DNA of 64,000 nucleotides, from NCBI GenBank assembly GCA_964203275.1, contig CAXNMF010000001.1, positions 372,001 through 436,000 of the forward strand, in the 5' to 3' direction. Every line of letters begins with the position of its first letter. Positions within the stretch are counted from its first letter, which is position 1. Under the pieces are notes generated by a model. It was given only the letters and a program-made list of their open reading frames with translations. It did not search any database and was not told the DNA's origin. The position numbers were made by a program, and so were the translations under genes. Below, one piece after another: positions 43,872 to 52,408 of this stretch. The stretch comes from Ga0077527 sp945862135 (GTDB lineage: Bacteria > Pseudomonadota > Gammaproteobacteria > Burkholderiales > SG8-41).

Positions 43872-45131
43872 TTGAAGATGAGGCATTTTTTTCAACAATG
43901 GTGGAGTGCCGGGCTGGCTTCAGCTTTGCTGATGCTGATCCCGGCTGCCGCCCATGGCCAGATGTCTGATCATCAGCATGGCAAGTCTGCCAAAGATGCG
44001 AAATCACGTCCCGCCCGGCCGCAGCCCGCTATCAGCGCGGCGTTTTCCCCCGACGGCCGGTTGTGGGTGGTGGGGGTCAACGGCGAAGGAAAGCTCTACG
44101 TCCGGACCGCAGTAACCACCAGTGCTGACACACTCGGGTCTCCCCGGATCATTGATAGCGGCAACGATACGATCGCGGCGGAGGGTGAAAGCCGGCCCAA
44201 GATTGTTTTCGGACCCCATCCATGGGCGGTGATCACCTACACGCAGCCGCTGGCCAAGCCTTACACCGGAGAGATTCGCATGCTCCGGTCCGAAGACGGC
44301 GGCGTTAATTTCTCCCTGCCCTATACCGTTCATCAGGACCGCCAGATCATTACCCACCGTTTTGATTCAGCCGCATTTGATGCAAAGGGAACTTTGCATA
44401 CCTTGTGGATTGACAAACGGGACGGTGAGGCGCTGAAGGCTGCGAAAGCGGACAAGGGTGCAAAACGCGAGGCAGCCTATCGCGGCGCTGCGATTTACCG
44501 TAACGAGTCAAGGGATGGCGGCAAGACTTTCGGTCCGGATCTCAAGCTGGCCGATCACAGCTGCGAGTGCTGCCGTATTGCGCTGGCACCGGATCCCGCC
44601 GGAGGGTTGGTTGCGATGTGGCGGCATGTTTTTGAACCGAATGAACGCGACCATGCAATTGCCAGCGTCGGGCCAGCCATCACCAACCAAACGCCAACAC
44701 GAGCGACTTACGACCGCTGGGCACTGGACGCCTGCCCGCATCACGGGCCCGGTCTGGCGCCTGCGAACAACGGCGGTTATCACGCAGTCTGGTTTGGCGA
44801 GAAGGCCGGTAAAGCCGCTGCCCGGTATGGCCTTCTCGATGCCAAAGGCCAGCCGAAGGGCAGTCCGGTCGAATTGCCGGATGCCCGTGCCGAGCATGCC
44901 GATGTCAGGAGTGCGGGCAGCAATGTGGTGATCTCGTGGCGCAGTTTTGACGGGGAGCGTACCCATTGGCGCGTCTGGGTCTCCAGGGATGCCGGCGCCA
45001 CGTTTGTGGTGAAGAACGTCGCCTCAGTCAGTGGTGTTAACGACTACCCGATTCTGTTGTCCAGAGGCTCTGAAATTTTCGGGCTTTGGAATGCCGGCGA
45101 AAGGATCCGGATTGAACGCCTTGCTGACTAG
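43872..45131 (+). CDS. Secreted sialidase-like propeller protein with a CxCC motif
   Basis: 419 residues, signal peptide cleaved near HGQMSD. Repeated Asp-box-like motifs (SPDGRLWVVG, SEDGGVNFS, SRDGGKTFG, SRDAGATFV) mark a BNR/sialidase-like beta-propeller. A cluster HSCECCRIAL (about residue 233) and another ACPHHGPG (about 282) could bind metal. Catalytic sialidase residues are not obvious, so a binding or redox role is more likely. It follows the TonB receptor by about 20 bases and overlaps the next gene's start. I do not recognise a characterised homologue. Confidence 0.7.
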   Translation: MKMRHFFQQWWSAGLASALLMLIPAAAHGQMSDHQHGKSAKDAKSRPARPQPAISAAFSPDGRLWVVGVNGEGKLYVRTAVTTSADTLGSPRIIDSGNDTIAAEGESRPKIVFGPHPWAVITYTQPLAKPYTGEIRMLRSEDGGVNFSLPYTVHQDRQIITHRFDSAAFDAKGTLHTLWIDKRDGEALKAAKADKGAKREAAYRGAAIYRNESRDGGKTFGPDLKLADHSCECCRIALAPDPAGGLVAMWRHVFEPNERDHAIASVGPAITNQTPTRATYDRWALDACPHHGPGLAPANNGGYHAVWFGEKAGKAAARYGLLDAKGQPKGSPVELPDARAEHADVRSAGSNVVISWRSFDGERTHWRVWVSRDAGATFVVKNVASVSGVNDYPILLSRGSEIFGLWNAGERIRIERLAD

Positions 45132-45588
45132 AGCCGGTGCAGTGGTGCTGTGCTGCTGTTTGGCGATGGCCGCCGGCGCAGCGCCGCCGAAAACCATCGA
45201 ACCTTTTGACGGGAAAACCTGGAAGACGCTCAGTGTCGATGTGAAAAAACCGACGATCGTGATTTTTTCAGCCACTTACTGTACCCATTGCCCTGCGGTC
45301 ATCCAGAAGATTGCAAAAGACAAGGCTGAGTTGGGCGGCAAAGTGTCGCTGATCGGTGTGGTCATGGATGAAGAACCGCCGGGACTTCTTGCGAAGCCGC
45401 CGTATAACCGGGTAGACAGGGTGTTCGTGTTCGAGGGCCATGAGCAGGCGGTTCGTTACACGATAAACCCGGAATGGCGCGGGATCACGCCTTATGTCGC
45501 TCTCATGGCGCCGGGAAAGCCGGTGAAGTTTTTTACCGGCGCACCACCGGCAAGGGAACTCGGGCAGTTTCTAGCGCTGGCCCGGTAA
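45112..45588 (+). CDS. Thioredoxin-like periplasmic protein with CTHC
   Basis: About 158 residues from a proposed TTG start at 45112 (preceded by AAAGGA), overlapping the previous stop. A signal peptide or anchor (VVLCCCLAMAAGAAPP) leads into a thioredoxin fold with the redox motif TYCTHCPAV near residue 60 and a cis-Pro region (GITPYVALM). It resembles TlpA/redoxin proteins that keep metal-site cysteines reduced. It probably services PCu(A)C or the CxCC propeller. The start is uncertain. Confidence 0.72.
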   Translation: MNALLTRAGAVVLCCCLAMAAGAAPPKTIEPFDGKTWKTLSVDVKKPTIVIFSATYCTHCPAVIQKIAKDKAELGGKVSLIGVVMDEEPPGLLAKPPYNRVDRVFVFEGHEQAVRYTINPEWRGITPYVALMAPGKPVKFFTGAPPARELGQFLALAR

Positions 45589-45620
45589 TCGGGAGAAGAA
45601 CTCGTGTCCGAAAAAAACCA

Positions 45621-46301
45621 ATGCCGCATGATTCTCCCATCGCACCAAGATTTTTCCCGTCGCTGGGTTTGCCGTCGATGAATCTGTCACAACGTACGGT
45701 TGCCTGGAGTGTGACGGCTGTAATGCATGTTGCAGTGGTTGCTGCGCTGTTACAGTTCGAGGGGATTCGCAAACCCTTGATGGACAGCCTGCCGGTCATG
45801 GTGGAGTTGATCAAACCGCCGGAACTGAAAGCGCCGCCCCCGGAAGTCGTACCGCCCAAGCCACGCCCGGTATCGCGAGAGCAAGCGCCGGTCGCCAAGG
45901 CGCCGCCGAGCGAAGCGCCCCCAGTGCTGGTGGCGGAAACGCCGGCACCCGCGCAGGCAGTCGCTGTTCCTGCACCAAAACCCGATAACCAGGCGCAGGC
46001 AGTAGCACCTGCGCCCGTCGTTGCACCGTCGTTCAATGCGGCCTATCTGCAGAATCCGCCCCCTGCGTATCCGCTGATGTCGCGGCGCCGCGGTGAAAGG
46101 GGTACGGTGATGCTTCGGGTTTATGTATCGGTACAGGGCGAGGCTGAGTCGGTGCAGGTCCGGACATCCAGCGGTTATCCTTCGCTGGACACGGCCGCGC
46201 TGGAAGCGGTTCGAAGATGGCGGTTTGTTCCTGCACGGCAGGGGGCGCAGCCGGTTGCCGCTTTTGTGATTGTTCCTATTGTATTTTCTTTGGAGAATTG
46301 A
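45621..46301 (+). CDS. tonB: TonB energy transducer (second operon)
   Basis: About 226 residues. N-terminal helix (TVAWSVTAVMHVAVVAALLQ) with the conserved in-membrane His, a Pro-rich span (PPKPRPVSREQAPV and more), and the C-terminal domain AYPLMSRRRGERGTVMLRVY. A second TonB in the window, directly upstream of its own exbB and exbD, so this operon is self-powered. ATG 45621 or ATG 45678 are both possible starts; neither has a strong ribosome binding site. Confidence 0.88.
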   Translation: MPHDSPIAPRFFPSLGLPSMNLSQRTVAWSVTAVMHVAVVAALLQFEGIRKPLMDSLPVMVELIKPPELKAPPPEVVPPKPRPVSREQAPVAKAPPSEAPPVLVAETPAPAQAVAVPAPKPDNQAQAVAPAPVVAPSFNAAYLQNPPPAYPLMSRRRGERGTVMLRVYVSVQGEAESVQVRTSSGYPSLDTAALEAVRRWRFVPARQGAQPVAAFVIVPIVFSLEN

Positions 46302-46304
46302 TTG

Positions 46305-47006
46305 ATGGATGCCACGCAGGCTTATGGGGTAGGTGCATTCCTCAGCCAGACGGATGTTGTCGGAAAGATTGTTTTGATCGCGATGGTGCTGATGTCGATG
46401 TCGACTTGGTATCTGATCATCAGCAAAGCACTTCAGGGCTTTTTTGTCCGGCGCAGCGTTAACCGGTTTCTGGAGCGATTTTGGGCCGCTTCTTCCATCG
46501 AACAGGCCACCAGCGGCCTGCGCCTGGAAGACAGCAGCGATCCTTTCTCAACACTGACGATTCGTGCGCTGCGCGCCCGAGAGCATCACGCGCAACATGG
46601 CGCCCAGCGGCTGGACGAGGCAGGCAGTTCGCAGGATTTCCTGATGCGCGCGATGAGGAGTGCGATTGCCGACCAGAATCTGCGCGCGGAAAGCGGCATG
46701 ACGCTGCTGGCTTCCGTCGGGGCGACAGCGCCCTTCGTCGGTCTTTTCGGAACGGTCTGGGGTGTCTACAAGGCGCTGATCAGCATCGGCATGACCGGGC
46801 AGGGCACGCTGGACAAGGTCGCCGGTCCGGTTGGTGAAGCCTTGATCATGACGGCGATAGGACTTGCGGTCGCGATCCCGGCGGTGCTGGCTTACAACAC
46901 CTTCAACCGTCAGAACAGACTGCTCGGGGCGGAGCTCGATGCGTTTGCCCACGATCTGTTTTCGCTGCTGACGACAGGCGCCCAGCTGAAAAACCGGAGC
47001 AGCTGA
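46305..47006 (+). CDS. exbB: ExbB (MotA/TolQ/ExbB proton channel)
   Basis: 233 residues, three transmembrane helices: residues about 15-40, 130-155 (SVGATAPFVGLFGTVWGVY) and 170-195. The conserved threonine and glycine residues of the channel are visible in the second and third helices. ExbB pairs with ExbD to power TonB. It begins a few bases after the tonB stop, with GGAG nine bases before ATG 46305, and precedes exbD by one base. Confidence 0.92.
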   Translation: MDATQAYGVGAFLSQTDVVGKIVLIAMVLMSMSTWYLIISKALQGFFVRRSVNRFLERFWAASSIEQATSGLRLEDSSDPFSTLTIRALRAREHHAQHGAQRLDEAGSSQDFLMRAMRSAIADQNLRAESGMTLLASVGATAPFVGLFGTVWGVYKALISIGMTGQGTLDKVAGPVGEALIMTAIGLAVAIPAVLAYNTFNRQNRLLGAELDAFAHDLFSLLTTGAQLKNRSS

Positions 47007-47007
47007 C

Positions 47008-47430
47008 ATGGCATTTGGCGGATTCGATTCGGGCGGTGATCAAAAGCCCATGGCTGAAATCAATATGGTTCCGCTGATTGACGTCATGCTGGTGCTGCTG
47101 GTGATTTTCATCATCACCGCCCCCCTGTTGACGCATTCAGTGAAGATCGATCTGCCCAAGGCCAGCAGCAATCCGAACATTACCAAGCCAGAGCACGTGC
47201 AGCTCGGCATTCGCCAGGACGGCCGGCTGTTCTGGAATGGTGAACTGACCGAAAAGGCGGATTTGCGAAAACGGATGTCCCAGTCTGCAGCATTAAATCC
47301 GCAGCCCGAGATCCATATCCGTGCCGACCGGCTGGTTCCCTATGAAAATGTGGCGCAGGTGATGTCCATGGCCAGCAAGTCGGGTTTGAACCGGATTGGT
47401 TTTGTAACGGATCCGTCCGCCGTTGAATGA
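47008..47430 (+). CDS. exbD: ExbD (biopolymer transport protein)
   Basis: 140 residues. Single N-terminal helix (NMVPLIDVMLVLLVIFIITAP) with the essential aspartate in the membrane (Asp of LIDVML), then a periplasmic domain (PEIHIRADRLVPYENVAQVM). It completes a TonB-ExbB-ExbD set. Its stop overlaps the next gene by four bases (ATGA), so the downstream thioredoxin-like gene is translationally coupled. Confidence 0.93.
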   Translation: MAFGGFDSGGDQKPMAEINMVPLIDVMLVLLVIFIITAPLLTHSVKIDLPKASSNPNITKPEHVQLGIRQDGRLFWNGELTEKADLRKRMSQSAALNPQPEIHIRADRLVPYENVAQVMSMASKSGLNRIGFVTDPSAVE

Positions 47431-47963
47431 CCGGAGGGGCTGTGCGGATCAGTCATGGTGTTTTAACGGGGAAAGTGCTCAGGTGTATTGCACTTGCCGT
47501 GTTATTCCTGCTGATGACCCCTCTGAACGCTCCCGCGCTCAGCATCGAACCGTTCGATGAAAGCAGTCTTGCTGCCATAAAGAAAAGATACGAAGGTCAG
47601 GCTTTCGTGTTGGTATTCTGGTCCATTCACTGTGAGTTCTGCGGACAGGAAATGGCGTATTGGCGGGTGTTGAAGCGCAAGCATCCTGGCGTTCCTGTGG
47701 TCATGGTTTCCACAGACACTCCTTCAGAACGGGCAGAGGTGGATCGGTTCATCGAGCGCCATAACCCCGGCAAAGGCGAGTTCTGGATGTTTGCCGCCGA
47801 CAGGCAGCAGGCCATCCGTCGCGCGGTCGACGGCAAATGGCACGACAAAATGGGCAGGATTTATTTGTACGACGTCGGCCATCGACGGTCCTACAGCAGC
47901 GGTGCCATGAACCGCAGCAAGGTCAATGACTGGATGTCTGTGCAGATTTGCTCAGTTCGCTGA
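47427..47963 (+). CDS. Second thioredoxin-like periplasmic protein with CEFC
   Basis: 178 residues. A membrane anchor or signal (VLRCIALAVLFLLMTPLNAP) followed by a thioredoxin fold containing FWSIHCEFCGQEM (redox pair near residue 70), VVMVSTDTPSERAEV, and a C-terminal cysteine (VQICSVR). It is TlpA/ResA-like and coupled to exbD. Together with the CTHC protein upstream, the operon carries two distinct periplasmic thiol-disulfide proteins. Its end overlaps the convergent rlpA by 12 bases. Confidence 0.78.
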   Translation: MTGGAVRISHGVLTGKVLRCIALAVLFLLMTPLNAPALSIEPFDESSLAAIKKRYEGQAFVLVFWSIHCEFCGQEMAYWRVLKRKHPGVPVVMVSTDTPSERAEVDRFIERHNPGKGEFWMFAADRQQAIRRAVDGKWHDKMGRIYLYDVGHRRSYSSGAMNRSKVNDWMSVQICSVR

Positions 47964-48905
47964 CACCAAAGGTTTGATGTTGAGCAGACGGGCAGCACGG
48001 TCGGCCGCCTGTCTTGCCGCAGTGTCATTAGGATACGGTCCCGCATTAATCCTGAACAACCCGGCGCTTTCCCTGATTTGCAGGGGCTCAGCCTGAAATT
48101 CCTTCTGCGCCCTGAGCTGCTGCAGGTAGGCATCGGCATTTTCCTTGCTGCTGAAGGCTGCAAGTTGAACAAAGAACGCAATGCTTTGCTGCTTGCTTGT
48201 CGGACCGGAAGGCGCTACAGCTGCGGGGCTGACTGCTGCAGGTGGCGGTGAAGATGCCTTAGGTGATCCTTCGCTGCCCGGGATGATGAGTTCAACCTCG
48301 ACCATGCCGCTGCCCGCGGCTGTAAGTCCAAGCTTGTATGCGGCTGTGTAAGAGAGGTCTATCAACCGGTTGCCGATAAATGGGCCGCGGTCATTGACCC
48401 GCACAACAACGGATTTCTTGTTCGCGAGATTGGTTACGCGGACATAACTCGGAATCGGTAGCAAAGTATGCGCCGCTGTCATCGCATACATGTCGTACGT
48501 TTCGCCGGAAGAGGTGGGTTTGCCGTGATAGCGTCTGCCATACCAGGTCGCTACACCCCGCTCTTTGTAGGGCTCGAGCCGGGTCATGGGGGCGTACCCT
48601 TTACCCAGCACCACGTAAGGGCGCATCGGGCCGGGGAGCAATGGTTCTATTTTCGGTACCGCGTCCGGGGTCTCTTCCAGATTGGACGGTGTAAAAAGGC
48701 CGGGGCCATCATCCTTGTAATAGCCGCCACTGCCGCCCGCTGTCCCGGCCGAGTCGGCGGGTGTTGAAGAGGGGCTTTTGCTGAACATGCCACAACCGGT
48801 CATGGAGATGATCATGGCCAGTGCTGAAATCCATCTGGAAGGGTTCTTTTTCCCGGTATTCATCTGAACTTTATTGGAAATCTTTCGCCCCATGGTCAGA
48901 GTCAT
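47952..48905 (-). CDS. rlpA: RlpA septal lytic transglycosylase, lipoprotein
   Basis: 317 residues. A lipoprotein signal with lipobox MTGC (Cys about residue 38), a double-psi beta-barrel domain (GVATWYGRRYHGKPTSSGETYDM and VRVNDRGPFIGNRLIDLS) and a C-terminal SPOR domain (FFVQLAAFSSKENADAYL) that binds denuded peptidoglycan. RlpA cleaves denuded glycan strands in some species. It is the last gene of the mreB operon; its ATG overlaps the rodA stop (ATGA). Confidence 0.93.
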   Translation of the reverse strand: MTLTMGRKISNKVQMNTGKKNPSRWISALAMIISMTGCGMFSKSPSSTPADSAGTAGGSGGYYKDDGPGLFTPSNLEETPDAVPKIEPLLPGPMRPYVVLGKGYAPMTRLEPYKERGVATWYGRRYHGKPTSSGETYDMYAMTAAHTLLPIPSYVRVTNLANKKSVVVRVNDRGPFIGNRLIDLSYTAAYKLGLTAAGSGMVEVELIIPGSEGSPKASSPPPAAVSPAAVAPSGPTSKQQSIAFFVQLAAFSSKENADAYLQQLRAQKEFQAEPLQIRESAGLFRINAGPYPNDTAARQAADRAARLLNIKPLVSAN

Positions 48906-50008
48906 GTTTGCACAAGCTTTTTATGCGTGCTGATGCTCATTAGGATACCAAAGCCGAGGCATATCGAGACCAATGAGGTTCCACCGTAGCTGATCAAGGG
49001 TAGCGGAACGCCAACTACGGGCAGGATGCCTGACACCATACCCATATTGACGAAGGCATAGGTAAAAAAGGTCATCGTGATGGAGCCGGCAAGCAAGCGT
49101 GTAAACAGAGTCGGTGCATTGGCGGTGATGACCATTGCCCGGGCGATCAGGAACAGAAACAGTATCAGCAGTACGGCGTTGCCGAGCAGTCCGAACTCTT
49201 CAGCAAATACCGCGAAAACAAAGTCAGTGGTGCGTTCCGGGATGAAGTCGAGATGCGTTTGGGTGCCGTTCATCCAGCCTTTGCCGATGGCCCCGCCGGA
49301 ACCGACGGCAATCGTTGACTGGATGGTGTGGTAACCGCTGCCCAGCGGATCGGCAGTCGGATCAATCAGAGTCAGGATGCGCTGACGCTGGTAGTCATGA
49401 AGGGCGGACCACAGGAAAGGCAGGCTGACCAGACCAGCGACTGCAAGTCCGATAATGATCCGCCAAGGCAGGCCGGCCAGGAAAATCACGTAACAGCCGC
49501 TGGCGGAGATCAGCAGTGCAGTGCCGAGGTCGGGTTGCCGCGCAATCAATGCCGCAGGCACTGCGAGCATCAGCGCGGCGACCAGGTAATTGCGCAGCCG
49601 CAGGGTGGCCTCGTTACGGTTGAAATACCAAGCCAGCATCAGCGGAACCGCAATTTTCATCAGCTCGGAAGGCTGGATGCGGGTGACTCCGACGTGCAGC
49701 CAGCGCCGGGCGCCATTGACGATTTCGCCGAACAGGGCGACGCCGACGAGCAGCGCACACCCGACCAGGAAAACCGGGAGCGCTAGACGCTGCAGGTAAT
49801 GGGGCGGAATATTCGCGAAAACCCACATCACGCCCAAAGCAACCAGCATGTTGCCGAGTTGTCCGGAGGTTCGGATAAAGTTGCCGTTGGATGCGCTGAG
49901 CAGTACTAACAGTCCAGTAAACATCAGCAGCAGGATTGCCGACAACAGTACGCCGTCAATGTGGCGGGTCAGGAATGATGTCAGTCGACGAATGGCGGGA
50001 TGCATCAA
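48902..50008 (-). CDS. rodA: Peptidoglycan polymerase RodA (MrdB)
   Basis: 368 residues of the SEDS family with about ten transmembrane helices. RodA polymerises lipid II glycan chains with PBP2 in the elongasome. Motifs typical of the group include HVGVTRIQPSELMKIAVPLML, QPDLGTALL, and the C-terminal GVPLPLISYGGTSLVSICLG. It overlaps mrdA by four bases at its start (ATGA) and rlpA at its end, consistent with one operon. Confidence 0.95.
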   Translation of the reverse strand: MMHPAIRRLTSFLTRHIDGVLLSAILLLMFTGLLVLLSASNGNFIRTSGQLGNMLVALGVMWVFANIPPHYLQRLALPVFLVGCALLVGVALFGEIVNGARRWLHVGVTRIQPSELMKIAVPLMLAWYFNRNEATLRLRNYLVAALMLAVPAALIARQPDLGTALLISASGCYVIFLAGLPWRIIIGLAVAGLVSLPFLWSALHDYQRQRILTLIDPTADPLGSGYHTIQSTIAVGSGGAIGKGWMNGTQTHLDFIPERTTDFVFAVFAEEFGLLGNAVLLILFLFLIARAMVITANAPTLFTRLLAGSITMTFFTYAFVNMGMVSGILPVVGVPLPLISYGGTSLVSICLGFGILMSISTHKKLVQT

Positions 50009-51894
50009 TCCTCCTCCGACGGTGCGGGCTTGTTCGGCACCTTGCCCAGCAGGTAGTAGTCAAGTACCTGGCGCGCAATTGGCGCCGCCGCACGCGCGCC
50101 GAAGCCGGAGTTTTCGGCGACCACTGCCAGTGCAATCGTCGGGCGGTTAGCCGGCGCATACGCGATGAACAGCGCGTGATCGCGATGGCGTTCCGCAACA
50201 CGGCTTTCGACATATTTCTCGTTCTGTTTGATGGCAATGACCTGCGCAGTGCCGGTTTTGCCGCCGGATACATAGGGGGCGTCTGCAAAGACGCGCGCCG
50301 AAGTGCCTTCCTTGTTGACACCGATCAGCGCGTCCTTGATGACCTTGATGTGTTCAGGTTTCAGTGCAAGGTCGCGCAGTGATTTGGGTTCGATCGGTGT
50401 TTTCTCACTGGTGCGGATATCCTGGACGTAGTTGACGATGTGCGGCCGGAACATCACGCCATCGTTGGCCAGGGTTGCCGTGGCCGAAGCCAGCTGCAGG
50501 GGGGTATAGCTGTTGTAGCCCTGGCCAATGCCGACACTGATGGTTTCGCCCGCGTACCACTTCTGCTTGAAGCGGCGCATTTTCCATTCCGATGAGGGCA
50601 GTACACCGGCAGACTCGCCGCCGATATCGATCCCGGTGCGGCTGCCGAATCCGAACATGCCCATGAAGCGCGAAATAGGATCAATGCCGAGGTCGTTGGC
50701 GAGCACGTAATAATAGGTGTCGCAGGACACAACGATGGATTTGTACATGTCGACCATTCCGTGGCCGCCGACCTTGTCATCGCGGAAGCGGTGGCCACCG
50801 AACATGTAGAAACCGGGATCGCTGATTGCCTGCTGAGGCGTGCGTTTGCCGTAGAACAGTGCGGCCAGCGCCATGAAGGGCTTGAATGTCGAGCCCGGTG
50901 GGTACGTGCCGGCAGCAGCGCGGTTGAGCAGCGGTTTGTCGATGGAGCCGTTCAGTTCGCTCCAGCTCTGCGGGTCGATGCCGTCGACAAAGAGGTTGGG
51001 ATCGAACCCCGGTTTGCTGACAAAGGCGAGAACGCCGCCGGTGGCCGGGTCGATGGCGACCAATGCGCCGCGCCGGTCGCCGAATGCGTTGTAGGCGATT
51101 TCCTGCAGTTTGGCATCAAGATTAAGCACCAGATTGTTGCCCGATACCGGCGGTGTGCGCGACAGTGTGCGCACTGCACGGCCGCCGGAATCGACTTCGA
51201 CTTCCTCGACGCCAGTGGTGCCGTGGAGAAATTTCTCGTAACTCTGTTCAAGCCCGGTCTTGCCGATGTAGTCGCTGCCGCGGTAGTTGGCCAGCCTGCC
51301 GTCATTTTCCAGCTGTTCGACTTCGCGCTGGTTGATGCGGCCGATATGACCGACCACATGCGAAAACATGTCGCCTTGCGGGTACTGGCGGAACAGCCGC
51401 GCCTTGGCTTCGACACCGGGGAAGCGGTAACGATGCGCGGCAAAACGCGAAATTTCCTCGTCTGACAAGCGCGTGCGGATGGGCAGGCTCTCGAAGCGTT
51501 TGCTTTCCTCCAGCAGCTTGCGGAAGCGCCGGCGGTCGCGAGGGGTTATTTCAACGACAGTGCCGAGTTCATCGATCGTGGTATCGAGATCGGCAACCTT
51601 GCTGGGCGTGATTTCAAGCGTATACGCAGAGTAGTTGTGCGCGAGTTGAATGCCGTTTCGATCGACGATGATGCCGCGGTGCGGGGCAATCGGTAGCACC
51701 GAGATGCGGTTGGCTTCGGCGAGCGTGCTGTAATGGCTGTGCTGGATGACCTGCAGGTAGAAAAAACGCAGGAACAGCACGCCGAACATGACCAGCACAA
51801 AGATGCCCAGCAAGGCCAGCCGTCCGCGGAAGCGCTGCAGTTCGCGTTCCGAATCGCGAATCTCGATGCCGGGGTTGATCGAAAGTTCAGACAC
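50005..51894 (-). CDS. mrdA: Penicillin-binding protein 2 (MrdA)
   Basis: 629 residues. The class B transpeptidase of the elongasome. N-terminal helix (LALLGIFVLVMFGVLFLRFF), a dimerisation/pedestal domain, and the transpeptidase domain with the nucleophile in YPPGSTFKPFMAL (SxxK), SxN region and the KTGTAQ motif. It overlaps mreD by eight bases at its start and rodA by four at its end. The C-terminus NKPAPSEED is typical of betaproteobacterial forms. Confidence 0.95.
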   Translation of the reverse strand: MSELSINPGIEIRDSERELQRFRGRLALLGIFVLVMFGVLFLRFFYLQVIQHSHYSTLAEANRISVLPIAPHRGIIVDRNGIQLAHNYSAYTLEITPSKVADLDTTIDELGTVVEITPRDRRRFRKLLEESKRFESLPIRTRLSDEEISRFAAHRYRFPGVEAKARLFRQYPQGDMFSHVVGHIGRINQREVEQLENDGRLANYRGSDYIGKTGLEQSYEKFLHGTTGVEEVEVDSGGRAVRTLSRTPPVSGNNLVLNLDAKLQEIAYNAFGDRRGALVAIDPATGGVLAFVSKPGFDPNLFVDGIDPQSWSELNGSIDKPLLNRAAAGTYPPGSTFKPFMALAALFYGKRTPQQAISDPGFYMFGGHRFRDDKVGGHGMVDMYKSIVVSCDTYYYVLANDLGIDPISRFMGMFGFGSRTGIDIGGESAGVLPSSEWKMRRFKQKWYAGETISVGIGQGYNSYTPLQLASATATLANDGVMFRPHIVNYVQDIRTSEKTPIEPKSLRDLALKPEHIKVIKDALIGVNKEGTSARVFADAPYVSGGKTGTAQVIAIKQNEKYVESRVAERHRDHALFIAYAPANRPTIALAVVAENSGFGARAAAPIARQVLDYYLLGKVPNKPAPSEED

Positions 51895-52408
51895 GGTCCG
51901 GGTCTGGACGCGGGCGTTGCGGCAGCTTCAGCAAATGGGTGAGTGGCGGCCACAACGCGGCGCCGATGAAGCTGCCGAGGAAATAGGCATAACCGGGGAA
52001 GTCGGCGCCGGCCAGAACGCGCACCAACAGCACCACAAGGTCGGTGAACAGCAGCAGCGGGATCACGTGCAGGATCTGCGGCGCCATGGTGAAGCGCTGA
52101 ACGCGCCGGTGCAGTGCCATGCCGGCATATGCGAGGATGATATAGGCCAGTGCGTGTTCGCCGAACAGGCTACCGTCGGCGATGTCCATCAGCAGGCCCA
52201 ATGACCATGCGGCGAGGAAGCCGATCTTCCGCGGTTCATGGATGCACCAGTACAGCACCAGCAGCGCGACAAAATCCGGTGCGAGCCAGGCGGTCCAGCC
52301 CGACCACGGCAGCAGGTTCGCAAGCAGTGCCGCGATCAGCGTGACAATGATGAACCCGGGTCTGACCGGCAGCAGCAGTTCCTGCGGTGTCATTGAAGGC
52401 GCAGACAT
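51887..52408 (-). CDS. mreD: Rod shape-determining protein MreD
   Basis: 173 residues with five or six transmembrane helices (for example FIIVTLIAALLANLLPW and PDFVALLVLYWCIHEP). MreD is the small membrane partner of MreC that links cytoplasmic MreB to the peptidoglycan synthases. Its ATG overlaps the mreC stop by one base (TGATG). The order mreB-mreC-mreD-mrdA-rodA is standard. Confidence 0.92.
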   Translation of the reverse strand: MSAPSMTPQELLLPVRPGFIIVTLIAALLANLLPWSGWTAWLAPDFVALLVLYWCIHEPRKIGFLAAWSLGLLMDIADGSLFGEHALAYIILAYAGMALHRRVQRFTMAPQILHVIPLLLFTDLVVLLVRVLAGADFPGYAYFLGSFIGAALWPPLTHLLKLPQRPRPDPDRV

